This document shows positions 56,939 through 64,000 of a stretch of 64,000 nucleotides of DNA, piece after piece (positions within the stretch are counted from its first letter, which is position 1; every line of letters starts with the position of its first letter). This stretch comes from Caulobacter sp. (GTDB lineage Bacteria; Pseudomonadota; Alphaproteobacteria; Caulobacterales; Caulobacteraceae), in contig JAUSMJ010000027.1 in the NCBI GenBank assembly GCA_030645575.1, positions 1 to 64,000 on the forward strand. The letters are read 5' to 3'. Both the position numbers and the translations under genes were made by a program. Below the pieces are notes generated by a model. That model was not told where the DNA came from. It ran no database searches and saw only the letters and a list, made by a program, of their open reading frames with translations.

Positions 56939-58422
56939 GCAAGCCGCGCGCGGCGGTGATCGGGTCGGGGTTCGGCGGGCTGGCGCTCGCCGTGCGCCTG
57001 CAGTCGGCCGGCTTCGACACGACGATCTTCGAGGCCCGGGACAAGCCCGGCGGCCGCGCCTATGTCTGGCATGAAGAGGGCTTCACCTTCGACGCCGGCC
57101 CCACCGTGGTCACCGATCCCGATTGTCTGGAGCAGCTGTTCGCCCTGTCCGGCCGCAAGCTGTCGGACTATGTCGAGCTGATCAGCGTCGATCCCTTCTA
57201 TCGCCTGTGCTGGGAGGACGGCCACACCTTCGACTACGTCAACGACCAGGCGGAACTGGATCGGCAGATCGCCGCGAAAAACCCTGCTGATGTCGAGGGT
57301 TACAAGCGTTTCCTCGCCTATTCCGAAGCGCTGTTCCAGGAAGGGTACGTCAAGCTGGGCCATGTGCCCTTCCTCGACTTCAAAAGCATGATCGCCGCCG
57401 CGCCGGCGCTGATGAAGCTGCAGGCCTGGCGCAGCGTCTACGCCAAGGTCGCGACCTTCGTGCAGGATGAGCATCTGCGCCAGGCGCTGTCGTTCCACAC
57501 CCTGCTGGTCGGCGGCAGCCCGTTCGCGACCTCCTCGATCTACGCCCTGATTCATGCGCTGGAGCGGCGCGGCGGGGTCTGGTTTCCCAGGGGCGGCACG
57601 CACAAACTCATCACGGCCCTGGCGACCCTGTTCCAGGAGCTGGGCGGCACGCTGCGGCTGTCGACTCCCGCGAAGGCCATCACCACCCAGGCCGGGCGCG
57701 TCACGGGCGTGCAGCTGGCCGACGGCAAGGTCGAGGCCTTCGACACGGTCGCCTCCAACGCCGACATCGTCCACACCTACGAAAAGCTGCTCGGCGCCGA
57801 GCCGCGCGGGCGGGCCGAGGCCAAGCGGTTGAAGAAGGCCCGGTTCAGCCCCTCGCTGTTCGTCGTCCACTTCGGCCTCAAGGCCGAGCACCCGCAGATG
57901 CGCCACCACACCATCTGTTTCGGCGCGCGGTATCGCGAGCTGATCGGCGAGATTTACGGAAAAAACAGCCTGGCCAAGGACTTCTCGCTCTATGTTCACG
58001 CGCCCTGCGCCAGCGACCCATCCATGGCGCCGGCGGGCTGTTCGAGCTTCTACGCCCTCTCCCCCGTGCCGCACCTGGGCACGGCGGACATCGACTGGGC
58101 GGTGGAAGGGCCGAAATACCGCGACCGCATTCTGGCCTACCTCGAGGAACGCTACATCCCCAACCTGAGGCGCGATCTCGTCGTCAGCCGCATCTTCACC
58201 CCGGCCGACTTCCAGGGCGAACTGAACGCCTGGCAGGGCTCGGCCTTCTCGCTGGAGCCGATCCTGACCCAGAGCGCCTGGTTCCGCACGCACAACCGCG
58301 ACGACGTCATTCCAAACCTGTATTTCGTCGGGGCCGGCTCCCACCCGGGGGCCGGGATTCCCGGCGTGGTCGGCTCGGCCAGGGCCACGGCCGGACTGAT
58401 GATCGAGGATTTCCTCACGTGA
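56935..58422 (+). CDS. crtI: Phytoene desaturase CrtI
   Basis: 495 residues. FAD-binding VIGSGFGGLALAVRLQSAG and the C-terminal FVGAGSHPGAGIPGVVGSAR are diagnostic of CrtI. It introduces four double bonds into phytoene to give lycopene. Its ATG overlaps the crtY TGA by four bases, and the 893-residue ORF in the track is a readthrough of crtY in another frame. Confidence 0.95.
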   Translation: MSKPRAAVIGSGFGGLALAVRLQSAGFDTTIFEARDKPGGRAYVWHEEGFTFDAGPTVVTDPDCLEQLFALSGRKLSDYVELISVDPFYRLCWEDGHTFDYVNDQAELDRQIAAKNPADVEGYKRFLAYSEALFQEGYVKLGHVPFLDFKSMIAAAPALMKLQAWRSVYAKVATFVQDEHLRQALSFHTLLVGGSPFATSSIYALIHALERRGGVWFPRGGTHKLITALATLFQELGGTLRLSTPAKAITTQAGRVTGVQLADGKVEAFDTVASNADIVHTYEKLLGAEPRGRAEAKRLKKARFSPSLFVVHFGLKAEHPQMRHHTICFGARYRELIGEIYGKNSLAKDFSLYVHAPCASDPSMAPAGCSSFYALSPVPHLGTADIDWAVEGPKYRDRILAYLEERYIPNLRRDLVVSRIFTPADFQGELNAWQGSAFSLEPILTQSAWFRTHNRDDVIPNLYFVGAGSHPGAGIPGVVGSARATAGLMIEDFLT

Positions 58423-59354
58423 CCGACCTGGCCGCGACCAGCCGCGAAACGATCCAGAAGGGCTCACAGAGCTTCGCCGCCGCCGCCGCCCTGTTCGATC
58501 CCCAGACCCGGGCCGACGCGGAGATGCTCTACGCCTGGTGTCGCCATTGCGACGACGTGATCGACGGCCAGACGCTGGGCCACGACCGCGAAATGCTCGA
58601 ACAGGCCGACGTCGAGCAGCGGCTGATGGCGCTCTACGCCCAGACGCGCGCCGCCCTGGCCGGGGACCCGACCGACGATCCGGCCTTCGCCGCCTTCCGC
58701 GAGGTGGCCCTGCGGCGGGCGATCCCCGAACGCTACCCGATCGACCTGATCGACGGCTTCGCCATGGACGTGGAGGGCCGCCGCTACGAGACGATCGAGG
58801 ATACGCTCGACTACTGCTGGCACGTGGCCGGCGTGGTCGGGGTGATGATGGCCATCGTCATGGGCGTGAAGCCGGACGACCTGGCCACCCTGCGCCGGGC
58901 CCAGGACCTGGGCCTGGCCTTCCAGCTGACCAACATCGCCCGCGACATCGTCGAGGACGCGCTGAACGATCGTGTCTATCTGCCGGCGGATTGGCTGGCG
59001 GCGGCCGGCGTGCCGGAGCATGCCGTGGCCGATCCGGCGCACCGGGCGGCGATTGCTGGCCTCGCCCGGCGACTGGTCGATGCCGCCGAACCCTACTACG
59101 CCTCGGCCCGCTGGGGCCTGCGCGGCCTGCCCGTGCGGTCGGCCTGGGCCGTGGCGGCGGCGCGCGGGGTCTATCGCGAGATCGGGGTCAAGGTCGTGGC
59201 GCGCGGCGCGGCGGCCTGGGACCAGCGGGTGTCCACCAGCACGGCGGAGAAGCTGGGCCTGGCGCTGGGCGGCGGGCTGATGGCCCTGCGCGGGGCGACG
59301 CTGGACCGCTGGCGCGACCCGCCGGCGCGGCCGGCGTTGTGGAGCAAGATCTAG
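58419..59354 (+). CDS. crtB: Phytoene synthase CrtB
   Basis: 311 residues from a GTG that overlaps the crtI stop. Both Asp-rich sites are intact: YAWCRHCDDVIDG and NIARDIVEDALNDRVYLP. It condenses two geranylgeranyl diphosphates to phytoene. Its TAG and the TAG of convergent crtZ share the palindromic bases CTAG, so the genes overlap by four bases at their ends. Confidence 0.95.
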   Translation: MTDLAATSRETIQKGSQSFAAAAALFDPQTRADAEMLYAWCRHCDDVIDGQTLGHDREMLEQADVEQRLMALYAQTRAALAGDPTDDPAFAAFREVALRRAIPERYPIDLIDGFAMDVEGRRYETIEDTLDYCWHVAGVVGVMMAIVMGVKPDDLATLRRAQDLGLAFQLTNIARDIVEDALNDRVYLPADWLAAAGVPEHAVADPAHRAAIAGLARRLVDAAEPYYASARWGLRGLPVRSAWAVAAARGVYREIGVKVVARGAAAWDQRVSTSTAEKLGLALGGGLMALRGATLDRWRDPPARPALWSKI

Positions 59355-59866
59355 AGCGGCGCTTCGGTGCCGTCAGGCGCGGGGATGTGAAGGTCGATGT
59401 TGCGGGCCTCCAGCTGCGCCTTGAGCCGCCGCGCCGGCGGCGCCATCAGAAAGCCGAACGACACACACCCGTCCCTGGCGTGAACCGCGTGATGGAAGCG
59501 GTGGGCCTGGATCAGGCGTTTCCAGAACGCCGAATGGCCGTTCAGCGGCACCGGGTAGCGGCGGTGCACCAGGCCGTCGTGGAACATGAAGTAGATCGCG
59601 CCGTAGGCGGTGATCCCCAGGCCGATGGGCAGCATCAGCGGCAGCCCGCCGTTGGTCCCCAGCCAGATGCCGACAATGGCCGGCGCGGCGAAGACCACGG
59701 CGAACAGGTCGTTCAGCTCGAACGGGCCGGTGCGCGGCTCATGATGCGAGCGGTGCCAGACCCACATGAAGCCGTGCATGACGTACTTGTGCATGAACCA
59801 GGCGAACCCCTCCATGAAGGTCAGGGCGCCCAGGAACAGGGCCAGGTTGATCGCAAGCTGCAGCAT
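59351..59866 (-). CDS. crtZ: Beta-carotene hydroxylase CrtZ
   Basis: 171 residues. Three His-rich clusters that bind the di-iron site are present: HKYVMHGFMWVWHRSHHEP, FHDGLVHRRYP and HRFHHAVH. Membrane helices surround them. It hydroxylates beta-carotene to zeaxanthin via cryptoxanthin. The gene follows the ABC permease by 8 bases. The longer track ORF is unsupported. Confidence 0.93.
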   Translation of the reverse strand: MLQLAINLALFLGALTFMEGFAWFMHKYVMHGFMWVWHRSHHEPRTGPFELNDLFAVVFAAPAIVGIWLGTNGGLPLMLPIGLGITAYGAIYFMFHDGLVHRRYPVPLNGHSAFWKRLIQAHRFHHAVHARDGCVSFGFLMAPPARRLKAQLEARNIDLHIPAPDGTEAPL

Positions 59867-59874
59867 GGTGTTCC

Positions 59875-61065
59875 TCAGCGGACGAGGCGTGTCGCCAGAT
59901 GCGCCAACAGCAGCCCGGCAAGGCCGATCGCCAGCAGCACGGCCCAGGCAGGATACACCGCCGAAAGGCCCGCGTCCCGCCACAGGATCGACTGATAGGC
60001 CTCGATCGTCCAGGCGTGCGGCGTCGCCCAGCCGGCCATCTGCAGCCAGGGGGGCATCAGGAAACGCGGCACCATGCTGCCGCCCACGGCCGCCAGGATC
60101 AGGATGATGAAGGTCGAGAGCATCTGGCCCTGATCGCGGGTCTTGCAGAAGGCGACGATGCCCAGCGCCAGGCCCGCGGCGCAGGTCGAGGCGGCGATCG
60201 TGGTGATCAGCCAGGGCGCGATATGCCCCAGCACCGGCACGCCATAGATCAGCTCCGCCGTGGCGAAGATGGCCATGGCCTGGACCACGCCCTGGGCGAT
60301 CAGGAACAGGAACTTGCCGGTGACCACCGGCCCCATGCCCCGCGTGCCGGCGAGAATCCGGTCGGCGATGCCGGAGTGGCGCTCGTCGATCAGCGACAGG
60401 GCCCCGGTCATGGCCGAGAACAGGGCGAACAGAATGCTGACCGCCCCCGCGTAGTAGGCGATGGCGCCGCCACCCTTTCTGGCCCCGCTGATGTCCTCGC
60501 GGACGAACAGGGACGGTCCGACGGCGACCGCCCGCCCCTCGGCCAGACTGTTCATGGCGGCGGCGGCGGCGGCGGTCTGGCGCCGCGTGAAGCCGCCCAC
60601 GGCGGGCGCCGTCTCCACCAGGGTCCGGGCCAGCAGGATGTCGGGCATGTCCCGCGCCAGCACCTGCTGCGCCCGGGCCATGGTCAGGGGGGCGGCCACG
60701 GCCCGGCTGGGATCGGACACCACGATGATCGGCGAGCCGGACGCGGCAGGGTCGGCGCGGATGATCAGGCCGGCGTCAGCCCGCCCCGCCTTCACCAGCG
60801 CCCGCACCCGCGCGCCCGCGTCGGGAACCGTCCGTTCAGCGCGCAGGTCCGGGTCCCTGAGCAGCGCGTCGGCCAGCCGCCGCGAGGCGGGGGTCCGGGC
60901 GTCGTCGGCGATGGCGAGCTTGAGCTTCACATCCTCGCCCGTGGCCCCGGCGAACACCGCCGAGAAGATCAGAAACACCAGCGGGGGCAGCAGGAAGGTC
61001 ATCACCAGCGCCCCGCGGTCCCGCCACAGCGCCAGCGCCATGACGCGGAACATGGCGAGAATCAT
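59875..61065 (-). CDS. ABC-2 type transporter permease
   Basis: 396 residues. An N-terminal helix is followed by a large extracytoplasmic domain (about residues 40-180) and five or six C-terminal helices with AGAVSILFALFSAMTGALSLIDERHSGIADRILAGTR, the ABC-2 permease pattern with a conserved ERHSG-like turn. It pairs with the ATPase encoded just upstream and overlapping by four bases. The substrate is unknown; its position between crtZ and crtE suggests a link with carotenoids or isoprenoid lipids. Confidence 0.88.
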   Translation of the reverse strand: MILAMFRVMALALWRDRGALVMTFLLPPLVFLIFSAVFAGATGEDVKLKLAIADDARTPASRRLADALLRDPDLRAERTVPDAGARVRALVKAGRADAGLIIRADPAASGSPIIVVSDPSRAVAAPLTMARAQQVLARDMPDILLARTLVETAPAVGGFTRRQTAAAAAAMNSLAEGRAVAVGPSLFVREDISGARKGGGAIAYYAGAVSILFALFSAMTGALSLIDERHSGIADRILAGTRGMGPVVTGKFLFLIAQGVVQAMAIFATAELIYGVPVLGHIAPWLITTIAASTCAAGLALGIVAFCKTRDQGQMLSTFIILILAAVGGSMVPRFLMPPWLQMAGWATPHAWTIEAYQSILWRDAGLSAVYPAWAVLLAIGLAGLLLAHLATRLVR

Positions 61066-62000
61066 GCGGCCCGCCTCCAGTCGGCGACGAGGCTGAACAG
61101 GTTCTGCAGCGACGGCGCCCGCACGCGAATCTCGCGCGGCGTCATGCCCAGACTCCTCAGCCGCCGGTCGAGCTTGGCGGCGGCCTGGTAGCCGCTTGTG
61201 TCGAACCGCGACCAGAAATTGCCCTCGCGCCGCTCCAGCCTTTCGGCGGCCAGAATGCCTTGGCCGTCGATGTCCGGTTCGTTCTCCAGCTGGACGAGGA
61301 TTTCCATCTCCTGGCCGAAAGCCTGTTCGATCAGGGCGCGCGGCGCGCCTTCCAGGATCTTGCGGCCCTCGCGCAGGAAGCCGACTCGGTCGGCCAGGAC
61401 GCTGGCCTGGTCGAGGTCGTGGGTCACGATAAGCACGGCCGCGCCGGTGTCCCGAAGGTTTCGGATCACGGCGTCCAGCGCTTCACGGGCGTCGATATCG
61501 ACGCCGACCGTCGGCTCGTCGAGGATCAGCAGCCGCGGCTGGTGCAGGATGGCCGCGGCGATATTGACCCGCCGCCGATAGCCGCCCGACAGATGGCGCA
61601 CGAGCACATGCTCGCGGTCGCTGGTCAGCGTCAACCGCAGCGCCCGCTCCACCGAGGCGCCCAGGTCGCGGCGGGTCACCCCCGACAGCCGGCCGAACAC
61701 CTCGAGATTTTCTCGCACCGTCATGTGGCCATAGAGGGCGATCTCCTGCGGGGCCAGACCCAGGCGCGCGCGGGCGAGCGGCGAGACGAACGGGTCCAGG
61801 CCGTCGAGGGCCACCTCGCCGCCGGTCAGCTTGAACCGGCCACAGATGGCCCCGACCAGCGTCGACTTGCCCGCCCCGTTGGGACCCAGCAGGGCGTAGA
61901 TCTCGCCCGGCCGCACCGCCAGATCGACGCCCCGCAACACCTTGCGGGTTCCGTACCGGTGCTCGGCGCCCCAGACATTGAGAATCGGGCGATCGATCAC
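61062..62000 (-). CDS. ABC-2 type transporter ATP-binding protein
   Basis: 312 residues. Walker A GPNGAGKSTLVGAI, signature LSGGYRRRVNIAAAILHQP and Walker B LLILDEPTVGVD are complete; the C-terminal extension of about 90 residues is typical of DrrA/NodI-like ATPases. The ATG overlaps the crtE TGA by four bases. Confidence 0.93.
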   Translation of the reverse strand: MIDRPILNVWGAEHRYGTRKVLRGVDLAVRPGEIYALLGPNGAGKSTLVGAICGRFKLTGGEVALDGLDPFVSPLARARLGLAPQEIALYGHMTVRENLEVFGRLSGVTRRDLGASVERALRLTLTSDREHVLVRHLSGGYRRRVNIAAAILHQPRLLILDEPTVGVDIDAREALDAVIRNLRDTGAAVLIVTHDLDQASVLADRVGFLREGRKILEGAPRALIEQAFGQEMEILVQLENEPDIDGQGILAAERLERREGNFWSRFDTSGYQAAAKLDRRLRSLGMTPREIRVRAPSLQNLFSLVADWRRAA

Positions 62001-62881
62001 GCCGCCGCCTTCCTCGCCTCGAACAGGCCGATGACATAGGGGGCCAGCAGCCGCTGCCGCGCACCGGCCGCGGCCAGCGCCGCCTCGGCCGCCGCCAGAT
62101 GGGTTTGCAGCGCGGCCCGGGCGCCATCGACGCCGAGGGCCGAGACCACCGTCGTCATGCCCGCGTCCTTGCCCAGGTCCTTGCCGGCCTCGGCGCCGCC
62201 CTGGACGTCGATCAGGTCGTCGTGGATCTGGAAGGCCAGGCCCAGATGCCGGGCGAACTCGCCGACATGGCCGACGGCGTCGGCGCCGGCGCCGGCGATC
62301 ACCGCGCCGGCCTCCGCCGCGGCCACGAGCAGCACGCCCGTCTTGCGATGGTTCAGCAGCTCCAGCTCGGCCGACGAGCGGTCATGGCCGCGGTCGTCCA
62401 GGTCCATGGCCTGGCCCGCGACCAGGCCGGTGAATCCGACGGCCTGCGACAGGCGACCGCCGAGCTCGGCCCTGAGGGCGGCCGACAGCCCCGGCGCTTC
62501 CGCCACGACGCCGAACGCGCGGTTCAGCAGGCCCACCGAGGCGAGGATGGCGGTCGCCTCGTCGAACTCCCGATGAGTCGTGGCCCGGCCACGCCGCAGG
62601 TTGGCGTCGTCCATGCAGGGCAGGTCGTCGAGAATCAGCGAGGCGGCGTGGACCATCTCGTAGGCGCAGGCGACGTCGAGGGCCGAGGCGGGCTCGGCGC
62701 CGAACTCGCGCGCGGCCAACAGGGTCAACATCGGCCGGAACCGCTTGCCCGGCGACAGCAGCGCATAGCGCGCGGCCTCGCCCAGACGGCGGGGCCGCTC
62801 GGCGCGATCCGGAGTCAGGTCCGCCAGGCGACGCTCGACGGCGGCCCGGCATTGCTCGATGAAGGCGGCGTCGTCGTCCAT
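61997..62881 (-). CDS. crtE: Polyprenyl (geranylgeranyl) diphosphate synthase CrtE
   Basis: 294 residues. First Asp-rich motif DDLPCMDDANLRRGRAT and second DDLIDVQGG are intact, with the KRFRPML substrate loop. It makes the C20 precursor for CrtB. Chain length (farnesyl or geranylgeranyl) cannot be proved from sequence, but the operon context argues for geranylgeranyl diphosphate. It heads the operon crtE-ABC ATPase-ABC permease-crtZ. Confidence 0.9.
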   Translation of the reverse strand: MDDDAAFIEQCRAAVERRLADLTPDRAERPRRLGEAARYALLSPGKRFRPMLTLLAAREFGAEPASALDVACAYEMVHAASLILDDLPCMDDANLRRGRATTHREFDEATAILASVGLLNRAFGVVAEAPGLSAALRAELGGRLSQAVGFTGLVAGQAMDLDDRGHDRSSAELELLNHRKTGVLLVAAAEAGAVIAGAGADAVGHVGEFARHLGLAFQIHDDLIDVQGGAEAGKDLGKDAGMTTVVSALGVDGARAALQTHLAAAEAALAAAGARQRLLAPYVIGLFEARKAAA

Positions 62882-62925
62882 GCCCCCACTGCGGTGTTCG
62901 GCTGTCCCCCAAGCGGGCAGATCAT

Positions 62926-62952
62926 TTGACGGGCCGGGGGATGCACCGTCAA
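62926..62952 (-). promoter_or_regulatory. Candidate crtE promoter with inverted repeat
   Basis: TTGACGG and CCGTCAA arms (7 bp) are separated by 13 bases. On the minus strand TTGACGG matches the Caulobacter -35 consensus, and TCAAAT 17 bases on may serve as -10. The dyad may also bind a regulator of the carotenoid operon. Confidence 0.45.
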
Positions 62953-62995
62953 CCGACGATGCAGTTCCTGTGCAGATGGTTTCAAGCCACGAGGA

Positions 62996-63619
62996 TCAGG
63001 CGGGGACCGCCTCGCCCCATTCGCTCCAGCCGAGCACCCGGGGCGTGCCGGGCAGATACATCTGGTCGTTGCCGGTGACGGCGAAACCGGCCGCGGCCAC
63101 CGAGGCGGTGACGGGGCGAGTCAGGTGACAGCCGCCGGCGATCGCCTTCCACATGGGCTCGAGCCGGCCCTGCCATTTGGCCACACCGGCGTCCGGCGCC
63201 AGTCCGTGCTCGCAATACAGAAACCGGCCGCCAGGCTTCAGCACCCGCCGGGCCTCGGCCAGGGCCGCCGAAGGCGACTGCACCGAGCACAGGGTGAAGG
63301 TGCAGACCACGCAGTCGAAGCTGTGATCCTCGAACGGCAGGGATTCGGCGGTCCCCTTCTGAATTTCGACCTTCAACCCCTCCGGCCGCTCGGCCGCCAG
63401 GGCGAAGGCGCGCAGTTCGTCGGATGGATCGACCCCGGATACGCTCTCGACCTTCGCCGGATCGTAGAACCGCAGGTTCATGCCGCCGCCGATGCCCAGT
63501 TCGAGCACCTTGCCGGCGGCCTTTGGCACGACCTTCACCCGCTGTTTGGTAATCGGTTTGGACGCGCAGGCGCAGCCGATCAGGCGGGGCATGATGTGTC
63601 GGTCGTAGAAGGAGGTCAT
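62996..63619 (-). CDS. Class I SAM-dependent methyltransferase
   Basis: 207 residues from MTSFYDRHIMPRLIGCACAS. Motif I VLELGIGGGMNLRFYD, the acidic end VDPSDE and the VVCTFTLCSVQSPSAALAEARRVLKPGG block are typical of UbiE/COQ5-related methyltransferases (Methyltransf_11). Substrate unknown. It follows the Nudix gene by one base. Confidence 0.88.
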   Translation of the reverse strand: MTSFYDRHIMPRLIGCACASKPITKQRVKVVPKAAGKVLELGIGGGMNLRFYDPAKVESVSGVDPSDELRAFALAAERPEGLKVEIQKGTAESLPFEDHSFDCVVCTFTLCSVQSPSAALAEARRVLKPGGRFLYCEHGLAPDAGVAKWQGRLEPMWKAIAGGCHLTRPVTASVAAAGFAVTGNDQMYLPGTPRVLGWSEWGEAVPA

Positions 63620-63620
63620 G

Positions 63621-64000
63621 TCAGCCCTTGTCCCGCATCCATCTGGCCACCGCCCAGGCATGGCCGTCGTGCCGCAGGCGGCGAACGGCCTCGCACGGGT
63701 CAAGCCAGACCAGTTCGTGGTCGGCCTCGATCTTGAGGCCGCCGTCCTCGTCTGTCACCTGCGCGACATAGACCCCGCCGACATTGTTGACCGGCTCGCC
63801 GCTGGACAGCGCGAAATACTGGCCAAAGCCGGTAATCCGGCGGCCGGCCATCACAGCCAGTCCGGTCTCCTCGCCGAACTCGCGGACCAGGGCCTGGATC
63901 TCGTCCTCGCCCGGATCCAGCGCGCCGCCCGGCAGGTCCAGCCAGTCGCCACCGCCCGCCGGTCGCACGCGCACCAGAGCGATCAGGCCATCCCGTTCGG
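63621..64000 (-). CDS. Nudix hydrolase, 5' end beyond the window
   Basis: At least 126 residues, with the frame still open at the window edge (ERDGLIALVRVRPAGGG), so the GTG start given in the track is probably internal. The Nudix box GGALDPGEDEIQALVREFGEETGL is a full match to Gx5Ex7REUxEExGU. It hydrolyses a nucleoside diphosphate derivative. Adjacent methyltransferase is probably cotranscribed. Confidence 0.88.
   Translation of the reverse strand, partial: ERDGLIALVRVRPAGGGDWLDLPGGALDPGEDEIQALVREFGEETGLAVMAGRRITGFGQYFALSSGEPVNNVGGVYVAQVTDEDGGLKIEADHELVWLDPCEAVRRLRHDGHAWAVARWMRDKG

Noticed and set aside
55741-58422. 893-residue plus-strand ORF suggesting a fusion with CrtI
   Set aside because: The N-terminal 400 residues are an out-of-frame reading of crtY. 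CrtI starts at the ATG at 56935, overlapping the crtY stop.

Overview
The window is about 69% GC, densely packed and largely syntenic with the Caulobacterales core genome. Supporting signs are the yajC-secD-secF, nlpD-pcm-surE-serS and tatCBA-scpB-scpA-nagZ-SPOR gene runs, a perfect CtrA-type box (TTAA-N7-TTAAC), a Caulobacter-style TTGACGG -35 hexamer region, frequent GTGA/ATGA start-stop overlaps and a crt carotenoid cluster. I infer a member of the Caulobacteraceae (Caulobacter, Phenylobacterium or Brevundimonas relative); the genus cannot be fixed from sequence alone.

Layout. 0-7.6 kb: 3' end of an S9 peptidase, a serine hydrolase, two complex I assembly-factor homologues (NDUFAF6-like and Mth938/NDUFAF3-like), a PuuD-like membrane protein, secF-secD-yajC and a DUF815 ATPase. 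7.6-19.2 kb: envelope, division and housekeeping block (NlpD-like LytM lipoprotein, pcm, surE, serS, tatCBA, scpBA, nagZ, SPOR protein, dgt, erpA). 19.2-35.5 kb: metabolic and hypothetical genes (hydrolase, xth, NnrU, truncated haemoglobin, racemase, ilvD, gpx, a GIY-YIG gene, oxidoreductases, class II DAHP synthase behind a candidate Trp leader). 36-39.4 kb: an accessory island of lower GC with a Fic protein, a PD-(D/E)XK nuclease and a candidate HEPN protein. 39.5-44.6 kb: gor, rpiA, vapBC, glmU, gph, tRNA-Val. 44.65-47.43 kb: a small accessory block with HicAB, a RelE/HigB-like toxin with its antitoxin and a second nuclease-like protein, bracketed by a 22-bp direct repeat. 47.4-54.7 kb: a DUF4153 membrane protein, an Mla/Mce-type lipid transport operon, an ALO-type oxidase and a cytochrome c. 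54.7-62.9 kb: folD and the carotenoid cluster crtY-crtI-crtB facing crtZ-ABC permease-ABC ATPase-crtE. 63-64 kb: a methyltransferase and a Nudix hydrolase.

How the parts work together. SecDF-YajC, Tat, the LytM/NagZ/SPOR proteins and the Mce transporter serve the envelope. CrtE, CrtB, CrtI, CrtY and CrtZ together predict synthesis of zeaxanthin-type carotenoids from isoprenyl diphosphates. The accessory blocks hold three toxin-antitoxin modules and a candidate defence operon.

The most interesting signals are: (1) the HEPN plus PD-(D/E)XK two-gene operon next to Fic; (2) a GIY-YIG gene with its own near-consensus promoter, bracketed by a perfect 49-bp inverted repeat; (3) a Met-Asn-Trp-Trp-Asn leader peptide upstream of DAHP synthase; (4) a dispersed palindromic repeat that forms the scpA/scpB coding junction; (5) an ABC-2 exporter inserted into the carotenoid operon. 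All assignments come from reading translated sequence and motifs; no database search was run.
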